DNA from: Bradyrhizobium yuanmingense
Lineage (GTDB): Bacteria; Pseudomonadota; Alphaproteobacteria; Rhizobiales; Xanthobacteraceae
Assembly (NCBI RefSeq): GCF_029167105.1
Contig: NZ_JARFML010000012.1
Span: 62,001 to 126,000 of the forward strand
Direction: 5' to 3'
DNA length: 64,000 nt
Shown one piece after another: positions 50,066-59,151 of the stretch. A program made the position numbers and the translations under genes. Below the pieces are notes generated by a model that was not told the origin of the DNA, ran no database searches, and saw only the letters and a list, made by a program, of their open reading frames with translations. Numbering within the stretch: the first letter of the stretch is position 1; each line of letters opens with the position of its first letter.

Positions 50066-51862
50066 CTAGGGGGATTTGACAGCTGTCGCGGCAGCCTCGG
50101 CGGCCGTCACGCTGGCCCGTGCGTTCTCCTGCACCATGAACTGGGCCTTGGCCATCTCCGCAAAATGGCCGCCTTTGGCCACGAGTTCATCGAAAGTTCC
50201 GGTTTCGATCACCCGTCCATTCTCGAACACTAGGATCCGCGTGGCGTTGCGGATGGTAGAGAGGCGATGGGCGATCACGAAGGTGGTGCGGCCCCTCATC
50301 ACTTCGTCGAGAGCGGCGTTCACCTTGACCTCGGTGACCGCGTCGAGCGCGGAGGTCGCCTCGTCCAGGATCAGGATCGGCGGGTCCTTCAGCAGGGCGC
50401 GGGCGATCGAGAGCCGCTGCCGTTCGCCGCCGGAGAGCATGCGGCCGCGCTCGCCGGCATTGGTCTCGAAACCGCCGCTGCGCTCGATGAATTCCAGCGC
50501 CTGCGCGCGCTCCGCCGCCTTACGCATCTCGGCCTCGGTCGCATCCGGCTTGCCGACGCGCAAGTTCTCCGCGATCGAGCGGTTGAACAGCAGCGCTTCT
50601 TGGAACACGACACCAATGTTCCGTCGCAGCGAGGTCAACGTGACGCCGCGCACGTCCATGCCGTCGATCTTGATGACGCCGGATTGCGGATCGAAAGCGC
50701 GGTGCAGGAGCGCAATCGCGGTGGACTTGCCGGCCCCGGTCGGGCCGACCAGCGCAATGGTCTGGCCCGGCAGCGCGGTGAAGGTGAGGTCCTCGATCGC
50801 CGGCCGCTTGCCGTCATAGGAGAACGTGACGTCGTTGAACTCGACGAGGCCCGACAGCCTGCCGGCATCGATTGCGTCGGGACGGTCGTGCACTGCGGGC
50901 ACGGCGTCGAGCACATTGAAGAACTCGCGCAGCCGCGGAGCTTCCATGAACACGTTGTTGATGAAGCTGACCACCTGCTCGAGCTTCTGGATCAGCAGCG
51001 TCGCGAAGCTCACGAACATCACGATCTCGCCGACCGAGGTCAGGCCCTGGTCGTGCAACGCGATGCCGAGGGTGAAGATCGCGAGCACTGTGATGGTGGT
51101 GGAGGCGCGCGTGATCACCGTGACCAGCGCCCACCACGACAACACCGGCATCTGCGCGGCCAGCAGCTCGTCGGCGACCGAGCGCAGCCCTTTGACCTCG
51201 GATTCGACGCGCACGAAGCTCTGCACCAGCGCGACGTTGCCGAGCGCATCCGACGCGCGCGCGGAGAGCTCGCTGTAGTGCTCCTCGACCGCCATCTGCA
51301 TGCCGAAGGTCCTGCGCACCACGAAGGTGGTCAGCGCCGTGAAGACGATGCAGAGCACGAACAAGAGGATCGCCAGCCGCCAGTTCAGGTAGAGCGACAA
51401 CGGCAGCAGCACCAGGACCGAAAGGATCGCGGCAAAATGCTCGCGGAAAAAGCCGAGCCACAGCCGCCACAGCGCGTCCGTGCCGTTCAGCATGACCTTC
51501 ATCAGCCGGCCGGAATGGGTGCCGGAGTGGAAGGTCAAGGGCAGCTGCAGGATGTGCTCGAAATAGTCGGTCAGCACCGCCTGGCGCTGGCGATGCGAGA
51601 GCCGGTCGGCCTGCAAGGCCACCAGCGCGCTGCAGACGATGGTGAACAGTCCGAACGCGACCCAGGCGACCAGGAACGGCCAGGCCGAGCTCGAGCCGGC
51701 CACGGTCTTGCCCGAGAGCACGTCGACGATCCGGCCGAACAGCACGGGCTCGGCGAACTGGGATGCCGCCAGCAGGAGGTTGGCGACCGCGAGCAGCCAG
51801 CCCAGCCGTGCCTCCTTGCCGAGCAACTCGAGAACGCGGGTGTAGAGTCGGAGGATGAACAT
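50066..51862 (-). CDS. ndvA: Cyclic beta-glucan ABC exporter (ChvA/NdvA-type)
   Basis: A 598-residue half-transporter: six membrane segments, then an ATPase. It resembles NdvA/ChvA, the exporter of cyclic beta-glucans needed for osmoadaptation and plant infection. The membrane part has NLLLAASQFAEPVLFGRIVDVLSG and VLSWWALVTVITRASTTITVL. The ATPase has Walker A VGPTGAGKST, Q-loop VVFQEALLFNRSIAENLR, signature LSGGERQRLSIARAL, Walker B ILILDEATSALD and H-loop IAHRLST. ATG 51862 is chosen; a GTG at 51895 adds 11 residues. No glucan synthase is next to it. Confidence 0.88.
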   Translation of the reverse strand: MFILRLYTRVLELLGKEARLGWLLAVANLLLAASQFAEPVLFGRIVDVLSGKTVAGSSSAWPFLVAWVAFGLFTIVCSALVALQADRLSHRQRQAVLTDYFEHILQLPLTFHSGTHSGRLMKVMLNGTDALWRLWLGFFREHFAAILSVLVLLPLSLYLNWRLAILLFVLCIVFTALTTFVVRRTFGMQMAVEEHYSELSARASDALGNVALVQSFVRVESEVKGLRSVADELLAAQMPVLSWWALVTVITRASTTITVLAIFTLGIALHDQGLTSVGEIVMFVSFATLLIQKLEQVVSFINNVFMEAPRLREFFNVLDAVPAVHDRPDAIDAGRLSGLVEFNDVTFSYDGKRPAIEDLTFTALPGQTIALVGPTGAGKSTAIALLHRAFDPQSGVIKIDGMDVRGVTLTSLRRNIGVVFQEALLFNRSIAENLRVGKPDATEAEMRKAAERAQALEFIERSGGFETNAGERGRMLSGGERQRLSIARALLKDPPILILDEATSALDAVTEVKVNAALDEVMRGRTTFVIAHRLSTIRNATRILVFENGRVIETGTFDELVAKGGHFAEMAKAQFMVQENARASVTAAEAAATAVKSP

Positions 51863-51944
51863 GCGGGCGGGGGACTCGGTGACGGCGGAGCCCACATTCT
51901 AAGCAGGGACCGCCGCGAGATACAGCGCAAGCTTTCAGTTTTGC

Positions 51945-52994
51945 TCAGTTGATCAGCCGCTCTGGCAGCGGCGGCAGGAACTGGCCATCGAAGACGTCGC
52001 GAGCCGTCGGCCGTTTGCGGAATTTGAAGTCCTGCGCGATCTGATCGATCGAACGTTCCAGGCGCGCCGGCTCGACGCCGCCGAGGCCGTTGCGCTTGAC
52101 CTCGTCGGTCAGGATGTTGTCGGCAAGGACCGCGTGCAGGCGCTTCAGCTCCAAATTGCGATCGCCGTCGTCGATGCGGCTCGCGGCCTCCTCCGCCGCA
52201 CGCGCCGGCTCCCTGGCCGTCGCTGTGATGCCCGCGATCAAGGCGCGGATGAAGCCCTTCACGGCGTCCGGCTTCGCTGCGGCGAAGGCGGTGTTGGCCA
52301 CTACGGCAAAGCCGTAGGCCTCACAGCCGTAGTCCGCATAGCGCAGCACCACGAGATCGGCTTCGGGCACGCCGCGATCGCGCAGGTTCACCGCCGAGAG
52401 GTAGCTGAGGCCGGCGACGGCATCGACCTGTCCCGCGGACAGGATCGGCTCGCGCACCGCGGCACTGATCTTGTGGAATTTGACGTGCGATGCCTTGATG
52501 CCGTTCTGCTGCGCCAGCGCCGGCCACAGCCGCATCGACAGATCGCCGTCGGCAACGCCGACGGTCTTGCCGTCGAGGTCGGGCAGGAGACGGATGCCGC
52601 GGCTCTTGCGCGCGACGATCGCGTAAGGCGCGCGGTCGAACAGCACGAACACGGCCTTGACCGGCGCCGCGGCGTCCTTGTCACGAAAGCGTATCAGCTC
52701 GTTGATGTCGACGAGCGCGAGCTCGCTGTCGCCTTTGGCGAGCCGTGTGAGCGCCTCCGGCGACCCGCTCGCGCCGTTGAAGGACACGTTGAGATGCTCG
52801 GCGCCGAACCTGCCGTCCTTCGCCGCAAGGAAGAATGGCGCCATGCTCGCATCGATGGGACGGTCGAAGGTGAAATGGATGGCAGTCGAGGGAGTGTCGC
52901 TCCCGGCCGCAATGGCTTCGCGCACCGTCGATACCGCGAACGCGATTGCAAGGGCCAGCAGGCACTGAAGGGCGATCGTCTTGAATCCGGACAT
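51945..52994 (-). CDS. NMT1-like ABC transporter substrate-binding protein
   Basis: A 349-residue periplasmic protein with signal CLLALAIAFAVSTVREAIA and an NMT1/SsuA-like binding domain (HFTFDRPIDASMAPFFLAAKDGRFG, LTRLAKGDSELALVDINELIRF, GKTVGVADGDLSMRLWPALAQQNGI). Such proteins bind sulfonates, taurine, nitrate or pyrimidines. The permease and ATPase are not next to it, so the ligand is unknown. The glucan exporter follows 82 bp later on the same strand but is unlikely to be its partner. ATG 52994 fits the signal peptide. Confidence 0.85.
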   Translation of the reverse strand: MSGFKTIALQCLLALAIAFAVSTVREAIAAGSDTPSTAIHFTFDRPIDASMAPFFLAAKDGRFGAEHLNVSFNGASGSPEALTRLAKGDSELALVDINELIRFRDKDAAAPVKAVFVLFDRAPYAIVARKSRGIRLLPDLDGKTVGVADGDLSMRLWPALAQQNGIKASHVKFHKISAAVREPILSAGQVDAVAGLSYLSAVNLRDRGVPEADLVVLRYADYGCEAYGFAVVANTAFAAAKPDAVKGFIRALIAGITATAREPARAAEEAASRIDDGDRNLELKRLHAVLADNILTDEVKRNGLGGVEPARLERSIDQIAQDFKFRKRPTARDVFDGQFLPPLPERLIN

Positions 52995-53219
52995 CGGTCG
53001 CGCCGGCCCCGCATTGTTATGGTTTCGTGACGCTTGCAGCGCCGGCCTGCGACGAACGTGCGCGCGCGAACATGAACGGCGGATGAGCGGGCTTGCGGCA
53101 TCGTTACGCAACCCCGTTCAGCTTGTGTTGGGGTTGGGGAACCTACTTAGGTGGTGAGTGTTTGACAGACATCAGCCTGTCGTCAGGCACAATCCGAGGT
53201 CCCAAGGAGGGTCCAGATC

Positions 53220-53579
53220 ATGTTTGACAGCCTTTCGAAGTTCGTCGGCCGCAAGGCCGTTCTGGCCACGGCCGCCGTGGTGGCCCTGACTGCGGCTGCA
53301 CCCAGCGCCTCTTACGCGGGCGGTCGTCATTGGCATGGCGGTGGTGGCGGCGCCGCTGCTGCCGCGATGTTCGGCCTCGCCGCGACCGGCCTCGCGATCG
53401 CAGCCAGCCGCAATGCCTACGCCTATGATCCGGGTCCGGTTTACTATTACGAGGGCGGCCCGGCCTATTACAGCGGCCCCGGCTATGGTTCCTATTATTA
53501 CGACTCGGGCAACCGCTACACCTATGGCGGCTACAAGAACCCCTGTGCCCACGGCTATTCCGGCTACAGCTGCTATTGA
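53220..53579 (+). CDS. Secreted Gly/Tyr-rich protein
   Basis: A 119-residue exported protein: signal (KAVLATAAVVALTAAAPSASYA), then a Gly/His start (RHWHGGGGG), a hydrophobic Ala-rich stretch (MFGLAATGLAIAA) and a Tyr/Gly-rich tail (YYYEGGPAYYSGPGYGSYYY) ending with two Cys (CAHGYSGYSCY). The tail resembles small outer-surface or glycine-zipper proteins of rhizobia. AAGGAGG about 9 bases upstream. A TTGACA at 53162 may be its -35 box, but the -10 is unclear. Confidence 0.8.
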   Translation: MFDSLSKFVGRKAVLATAAVVALTAAAPSASYAGGRHWHGGGGGAAAAAMFGLAATGLAIAASRNAYAYDPGPVYYYEGGPAYYSGPGYGSYYYDSGNRYTYGGYKNPCAHGYSGYSCY

Positions 53580-53602
53580 CCGATCGGCCATTCTGATCGA
53601 CG

Positions 53603-53637
53603 AACAGGCCGTCGCTTGCCGCGGCGGCCTGTTTTTT
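53603..53637 (+). terminator. Rho-independent terminator
   Basis: AACAGGCCG (53603-53611) pairs with CGGCCTGTT (53625-53633) and is followed by TTTTTT. It lies 24 bp after the Gly/Tyr-rich protein gene. Confidence 0.85.
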
Positions 53638-53694
53638 GCTTATCTTGTCGCGTGTTAACACGCCGGCCATTTGTTTCGAGTAGTTTTGCGTACC

Positions 53695-54099
53695 ATGAGT
53701 GATTCGCTTGAGCGGCTATATCTGGCTGTGCTCGCGGCCAGAGACCTTGATCCGGCAACATCGCGCACGGCCCGGCTGTTTCAGCGTGGGCCCTCAAAAA
53801 TGGCAAAGAAGCTGGCCGAAGAGGCCATCGAAGTCGTCATCGATGCGGTCAATGGCGATAGCGAGGCCGTGATCCGGGAAAGCGCGGATCTGCTCTACAA
53901 TCTCACCGTGCTGTGGGCTTCGGCCGGCGTACGCCCCGAGGACGTCTGGCGGGAAATGACGCGGCGGGAGGACATGCTCGGAATTGCCGAGAAACTGCCG
54001 AAGGCGCCGGCGAAATTGCCCAAAGTTGCGTCACCGCGCATGGCCTCGCGGCGGCCTATTGTCGCGCTCGACGGCCGCGCCGCGCGCAAGCGCCACTAG
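53695..54099 (+). CDS. HisE-like phosphoribosyl-ATP pyrophosphohydrolase
   Basis: A 134-residue all-alpha NTP pyrophosphohydrolase of the HisE/MazG type. The HisE part spans residues 1-95: SRTARLFQRGPSKMAKKLAEEAIEVVIDAVNGD, ESADLLYNLTVLWASAGVRPEDVW, with the metal acids of E-x-x-E and E-x-x-D. A basic Pro/Lys/Arg tail of about 38 residues (KAPAKLPKVASPRMASRR) is added. No other his gene is near, so it may be a second HisE or act on another nucleotide. The YqaA/DedA gene follows 67 bp later. Confidence 0.82.
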   Translation: MSDSLERLYLAVLAARDLDPATSRTARLFQRGPSKMAKKLAEEAIEVVIDAVNGDSEAVIRESADLLYNLTVLWASAGVRPEDVWREMTRREDMLGIAEKLPKAPAKLPKVASPRMASRRPIVALDGRAARKRH

Positions 54100-54166
54100 A
54101 AACGTCACAAATCGCTCAAAAACTGGCGATGGACAAATCCGTCCCATGGTGCTTCATCGCGGCGCC

Positions 54167-54748
54167 ATGCTGAAACGTATCTACGACTGGTGCATCGACG
54201 CCGCCCACAAGCCCTACGCGCTCTGGATCATGGGCATCGTCTCCTTCGCCGAAAGCTCCTTCTTTCCGGTCCCGCCGGATGTGATGCTGATTCCGATGTC
54301 GCTGGCGCGTCCGCAGCGCGCCTGGCTCTACGCGGCGGTCTGCACCGTGACCTCGGTGCTCGGCGGCGTCGTCGGCTACGCCATCGGCGCGCTGCTGTTC
54401 GACTCGGTCGGCCAGTGGCTGATCCAGGTCTACGGCCTCGCCGACAAGGTCGACGCCTTCCGCGCCTCCTATGCGGAATGGGGTGCGGTCATCATCCTGC
54501 TCAAAGGACTGACGCCGATCCCCTACAAGCTCGTCACCATCACCTCGGGCTTTGCCGGCTACAACATCCTCCTGTTCGTCCTGTGCTCGATCGTCGCGCG
54601 CGGCGGACGCTTCTTCGTCGTCGCGATCCTGCTCAACCGCTACGGCGACTGGATCCGGGTCAGGATCGAGCGGCATCTCGGATTGTGGGTCGCGCTCGGC
54701 GCGATCGTGCTGGTGCTCGGCTTCGTTATCGCCATCAAGCTGATCTAG
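54167..54748 (+). CDS. YqaA/DedA family membrane protein
   Basis: A 193-residue inner-membrane protein of the SNARE-assoc (DedA/VTT) superfamily, YqaA branch. The hallmarks are FAESSFFPVPPDVMLIPM, GGVVGYAIGALLF, and the re-entrant loop LLKGLTPIPYKLVTITSGFAGY, with RGGRFFVVAILL near the end. Relatives flip phospholipids or undecaprenyl phosphate. The start ATG 54167 has no strong ribosome site; an ATG at 54146 is in frame. The HisE-like gene lies just upstream. Confidence 0.88.
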   Translation: MLKRIYDWCIDAAHKPYALWIMGIVSFAESSFFPVPPDVMLIPMSLARPQRAWLYAAVCTVTSVLGGVVGYAIGALLFDSVGQWLIQVYGLADKVDAFRASYAEWGAVIILLKGLTPIPYKLVTITSGFAGYNILLFVLCSIVARGGRFFVVAILLNRYGDWIRVRIERHLGLWVALGAIVLVLGFVIAIKLI

Positions 54749-54795
54749 AGCCGCGGCGCTTTGCCGCCGCGCCGGCTTCGGCTACGGTTGTCGTC

Positions 54796-55335
54796 ATGAT
54801 GGTTCGATCCGGCAATCCGGCGGCGCGGCATGGGACGCTGATGTCGACAGCACTGCTGGTGCTGCTCGCTGCCGGAGGGACGGCCCGGCCGCAATCCGCC
54901 GCGCCGGCGCTCGGCCTTCAGCAGCAGGGGGCGCAGGCCGGCCCGTCGCCATCGACGCCCGCTCCCTCGGCGCCGCCCGCGCGCGAGGAGAATCCCGGGC
55001 TGATCAACGAAATGGGCAAGCTGTTCGACAAGCTGCCTTCGATCCTGCCGCCGATCAAAAGCCCCAGTGAAACCATGGACGACCTGTCGCGGCTGGCCAA
55101 GCCCTCGACCATGGTGTCGGGGCGCGTGATCTGTCCGGTCTCTGCGAACGGCGCGCCCGACTGCAAGCAGGCGGCCGACCAGCTCTGCCAGGGCAAGGGC
55201 TACAAGGAAGGCAAGAGCCTGAACGCCGACTCCGCGGAAAAATGCTCGGCCAAGGTCCTGATCCCGGGCCGGCAACGTAAACCGGACGACTGCCGCACCG
55301 ACACTTTCGTGACCAGCGCGCTGTGCCAGAACTGA
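54796..55335 (+). CDS. Exported Pro-rich hypothetical protein
   Basis: A 179-residue protein with an N-terminal hydrophobic signal (LMSTALLVLLAAGGTARPQSA), a Gln/Pro-rich linker (SPSTPAPSAPPAREE), a helix (NEMGKLFDKLPSILPP) and a C-terminal Cys-rich domain (VICPVSANGAPDCKQAADQLCQGKGY, EKCSAKVL, DDCRTDTFVTSALCQN) with six Cys, probably three disulfides. Start 54796, 54799 or 54841 are all in frame. Not recognised. It lies 30 bp before aspA. Confidence 0.75.
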   Translation: MMVRSGNPAARHGTLMSTALLVLLAAGGTARPQSAAPALGLQQQGAQAGPSPSTPAPSAPPAREENPGLINEMGKLFDKLPSILPPIKSPSETMDDLSRLAKPSTMVSGRVICPVSANGAPDCKQAADQLCQGKGYKEGKSLNADSAEKCSAKVLIPGRQRKPDDCRTDTFVTSALCQN

Positions 55336-55365
55336 AGGCCGGCGCGCGAGAACCAAGGAGCGCCC

Positions 55366-56766
<1,401 letters not shown>

Positions 56767-56775
56767 GCGGTCGCT

Positions 56776-56878
56776 GTCATTCCGGGGCGCGCGAAGCGCG
56801 AGCCCGGAATCCATTTCGCCGCGCGTGCTGACGCCCGATGGTTTCCGGGCTCGACGCTCCGCCTCGCCCCGGAATGAC
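56776..56878. repeat. Palindromic intergenic element (TTCCGGGGCG type)
   Basis: A 103-bp palindrome: GTCATTCCGGGGCGCGCGAA at the left and CTCGCCCCGGAATGAC at the right, with GCCCGGAATCCATT and GATGGTTTCCGGGC inside. Twin of 45185-45284. It follows aspA. Confidence 0.8.
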
Positions 56879-57016
56879 GGGTGAGGAATTCCGCTGCTTG
56901 GAATTGCGGCAATGGCCTCCGCTGCGGCGCCAAAACGCAATACTTGACAGTGGAAAGATTGCCTTGTTGGTATGGCTCCCAACTTCAATTTGACCGGCTG
57001 AGAGGATCGTACCGCA

Positions 57017-57985
57017 ATGTCCATGCCTGCCTTGTTCAAGGGGCGCCTGTCGATCCCCGTGATCGGCTCGCCGCTCTTCATCATCTCGGTGCCCGATCTC
57101 GTGATCGCGCAGTGCAAGGCGGGTGTGGTCGGCTCGTTTCCGGCGCTGAATGCGCGGCCGCCGGAGCTGCTGGACGAATGGCTGGCGCGGATCACCGAAG
57201 AGCTCGCGGCCTATGACCGCGCCCATCCCGACAGGCCGTCGGCGCCGTTTGCGGTGAACCAGATCGTGCACAAGTCGAACAACCGGCTCGACCACGACAT
57301 GCAGCTCTGCGCCAAGTACAAGGTGCCGATGATCATCTCCTCGCTCGGCGCCCGCGAGGAGCTGAACCAGGCCGTGCACGGCTGGGGCGGCATCGTCTTC
57401 CACGACGTGATCAACCAGAAATTCGCGCACAAGGCGGTCGAGAAGGGCGCCGACGGCCTGATCCTGGTCGCGGCCGGCGCCGGCGGCCATGCCGGCACCA
57501 TCTCGCCGCTGGCCTTCGTGGCCGAGACGCGAAAATGGTTCGACGGTCCGATCGCGCTGTCGGGTGCGATCGGCAACGGCAAGGCGATCCGCGCCGCGCG
57601 CATCCTGGGGGCAGACTTCGCCTATATCGGTTCGGCCTTCATCGCGACCAGGGAGGCCAATGCGGTCGAGAAGTACAAGGAGATGATCGCGGGCTCGAGC
57701 GCCGACGACATCGTCTATTCCAATCTCTTCACCGGCGTGCACGGCAATTATCTGAAGCCCTCGATCCTGGCCGCAGGCATGGATCCCGACGATCTGCCGA
57801 CGTCCGATCCCTCCAAGATGAACTTCGGCACCGACGCCTCCGGCGAGCGCGCCAAGCCGAAGGCCTGGAAGGAGATCTGGGGAAGCGGCCAGGGCATCGG
57901 CAGCATCGACAAGGTCGTGCCGGCGGCCGAGCTGATCGCGCGCTTCAAGAAGGAATACGACGAAGCGATCGATCCGCCGTTGTGA
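57017..57985 (+). CDS. Nitronate monooxygenase (paralogue 1)
   Basis: A 322-residue FMN TIM-barrel enzyme of the nitronate monooxygenase/2-nitropropane dioxygenase family. IPVIGSPLFIISVPDLVIAQ is the N-terminal FMN strand, VAAGAGGHAGTISP the phosphate loop with the catalytic-site Gly/His, and GGIxNGKA-like GAIGNGKAIRAARILGADFAYIGSAFIATREA the second half. The end has a WKEIWGSGQGIG motif. The gene at 60823 is a paralogue. A thioesterase gene lies 22 bp downstream, so the pair is probably co-transcribed. Confidence 0.9.
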   Translation: MSMPALFKGRLSIPVIGSPLFIISVPDLVIAQCKAGVVGSFPALNARPPELLDEWLARITEELAAYDRAHPDRPSAPFAVNQIVHKSNNRLDHDMQLCAKYKVPMIISSLGAREELNQAVHGWGGIVFHDVINQKFAHKAVEKGADGLILVAAGAGGHAGTISPLAFVAETRKWFDGPIALSGAIGNGKAIRAARILGADFAYIGSAFIATREANAVEKYKEMIAGSSADDIVYSNLFTGVHGNYLKPSILAAGMDPDDLPTSDPSKMNFGTDASGERAKPKAWKEIWGSGQGIGSIDKVVPAAELIARFKKEYDEAIDPPL

Positions 57986-58007
57986 TCGCACCCAGATCGA
58001 GTGCTGC

Positions 58008-58781
58008 ATGCCCCCCATCTACCGCGTCGACGGCAACGACGTCGTCACCAGCCCCGATGCAGCCGGCCCCTGGGATCGGCGCATGCAGCACGGCTCGGCA
58101 CCGGCATCGCTGGTGACTTGGGCGGCTGAGCGCATCCCTGCGGCGGTGCCGATGGATGTCGCGCGCGTGACCATCGATCTGATGCGCCCGGTGCCGGTGG
58201 CGCCGCTCACGATCGCGACCGAGGTCTTGCGCGAGGGCCGCAAGATCCAGCTCTGCGGGATCAAGCTGCTCGCCGACGGCGTGCAGGTGGTCGGCGCCAC
58301 CGTGCTCAAAATCAGGCGCCAGGCGCTGACGCTGCCCGACGAGGTCGAGGAACTTCCGGTCACGTTGCCTTCGCCGGAGGATTCGTTGGTCGAGGACGGT
58401 CACGCCGCCACCAGCCCGTTCGTGCGATCGGTCTCGATGCGAGCCGCGCGCGGCCGCTTCGGCCGGGCCGGCGCCGGCGCGATCTGGTTTCGCGTCGACC
58501 ATCCGCTGATCGAAGGCGAGGCCGTCTCGCAGGCGATGCGCGCCGTGGTCGCCGCCGATTTCTCCAACGGCACCGCCTCGACGCTCGATTTTCGCGCCTG
58601 GACCTACATCAACGCCGACCTCACCGTGAGCTTTGCGCGCCAGCCGGTGGGCGAGTGGATTTTGCTCGACGGTGATTCCTGGATCGGCCCCGACGGCGCG
58701 GGCCTTGCGATGTCACGCCTCGCCGACCGTCAGGGCTATTTCGGCCGCGCAGTGCAGAGCCTCGTGATCGAGAAGCGGTGA
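58008..58781 (+). CDS. Acyl-CoA thioesterase (double hot-dog, 4HBT_3-like)
   Basis: A 257-residue protein with two hot-dog halves, like TesB-type 4HBT_3 thioesterases. The first half is PWDRRMQHGSAPASLVTWAAER, VARVTIDLMRPVPVAPLTI, GRKIQLCGIKLLADG. The second half holds ADFSNGTASTLDFRAWTYINADLTVSFARQPVGEWILLD. It would free acids from acyl-CoA in the cytosol. It follows the nitronate monooxygenase gene by 22 bp and may act on the same pathway, but the substrate is unknown. Confidence 0.85.
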   Translation: MPPIYRVDGNDVVTSPDAAGPWDRRMQHGSAPASLVTWAAERIPAAVPMDVARVTIDLMRPVPVAPLTIATEVLREGRKIQLCGIKLLADGVQVVGATVLKIRRQALTLPDEVEELPVTLPSPEDSLVEDGHAATSPFVRSVSMRAARGRFGRAGAGAIWFRVDHPLIEGEAVSQAMRAVVAADFSNGTASTLDFRAWTYINADLTVSFARQPVGEWILLDGDSWIGPDGAGLAMSRLADRQGYFGRAVQSLVIEKR

Positions 58782-58913
58782 GAGGCGCTATGTGCGATCA
58801 GCCGGGCGATGACACCGATCGTGTGAGAGTTCGCGCATCGCGGGATTGAACGGCAGACTTCCGCCGCCGCGGAAGGGATGCAAGGTCGTGTTCGACCAGG
58901 GCATCCTGCCAGT

Positions 58914-59012
58914 TCACACACTGTAGAAGATCTTGATCCCCCACAGCACCACGATGATGGCCGTGATCAACGTGATCGCGGCGACTGCACTTTCCAGGGA
59001 AGCGACTCTCAT
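58914..59012 (-). CDS. Single-pass small membrane protein (32 residues)
   Basis: A short frame with ATG 59012 and a ribosome site GGAG 5-8 bases upstream. The 32-residue product has one membrane segment (AAITLITAIIVVLWGIKIFY) with the polar start MRVASLES and no tail. The GC-rich third positions are weak evidence of coding. It lies between the thioesterase gene and the acyl-CoA ligase gene, on the ligase strand. A role as regulator of a membrane partner is only a guess. Confidence 0.45.
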   Translation of the reverse strand: MRVASLESAVAAITLITAIIVVLWGIKIFYSV

Positions 59013-59151
59013 TTCACTCTCCGCTTCCCAGCCCCGTCAGCGGTCTAGTTGATTCCCTGATTCGCCGGCAATTGCGCGGGCATCGCCGTCGCAGACTCCG
59101 TTGCGGGCTGTGGTGCCGAAGCAACAACGACACCGTAGAATTCCGGGGTAT

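Noticed and set aside
53162..53184. TTGACA at 53162 as a -35 box for the Gly/Tyr-rich protein
   Set aside because: The spacing to any -10-like hexamer (about 20 bp to CACAAT) is too long to be convincing.
59045..59151. Possible short Ala/Pro-rich coding stretch after the acyl-CoA ligase
   Set aside because: The frame has no usable start codon within the gap; upstream it overlaps the ligase in another frame.
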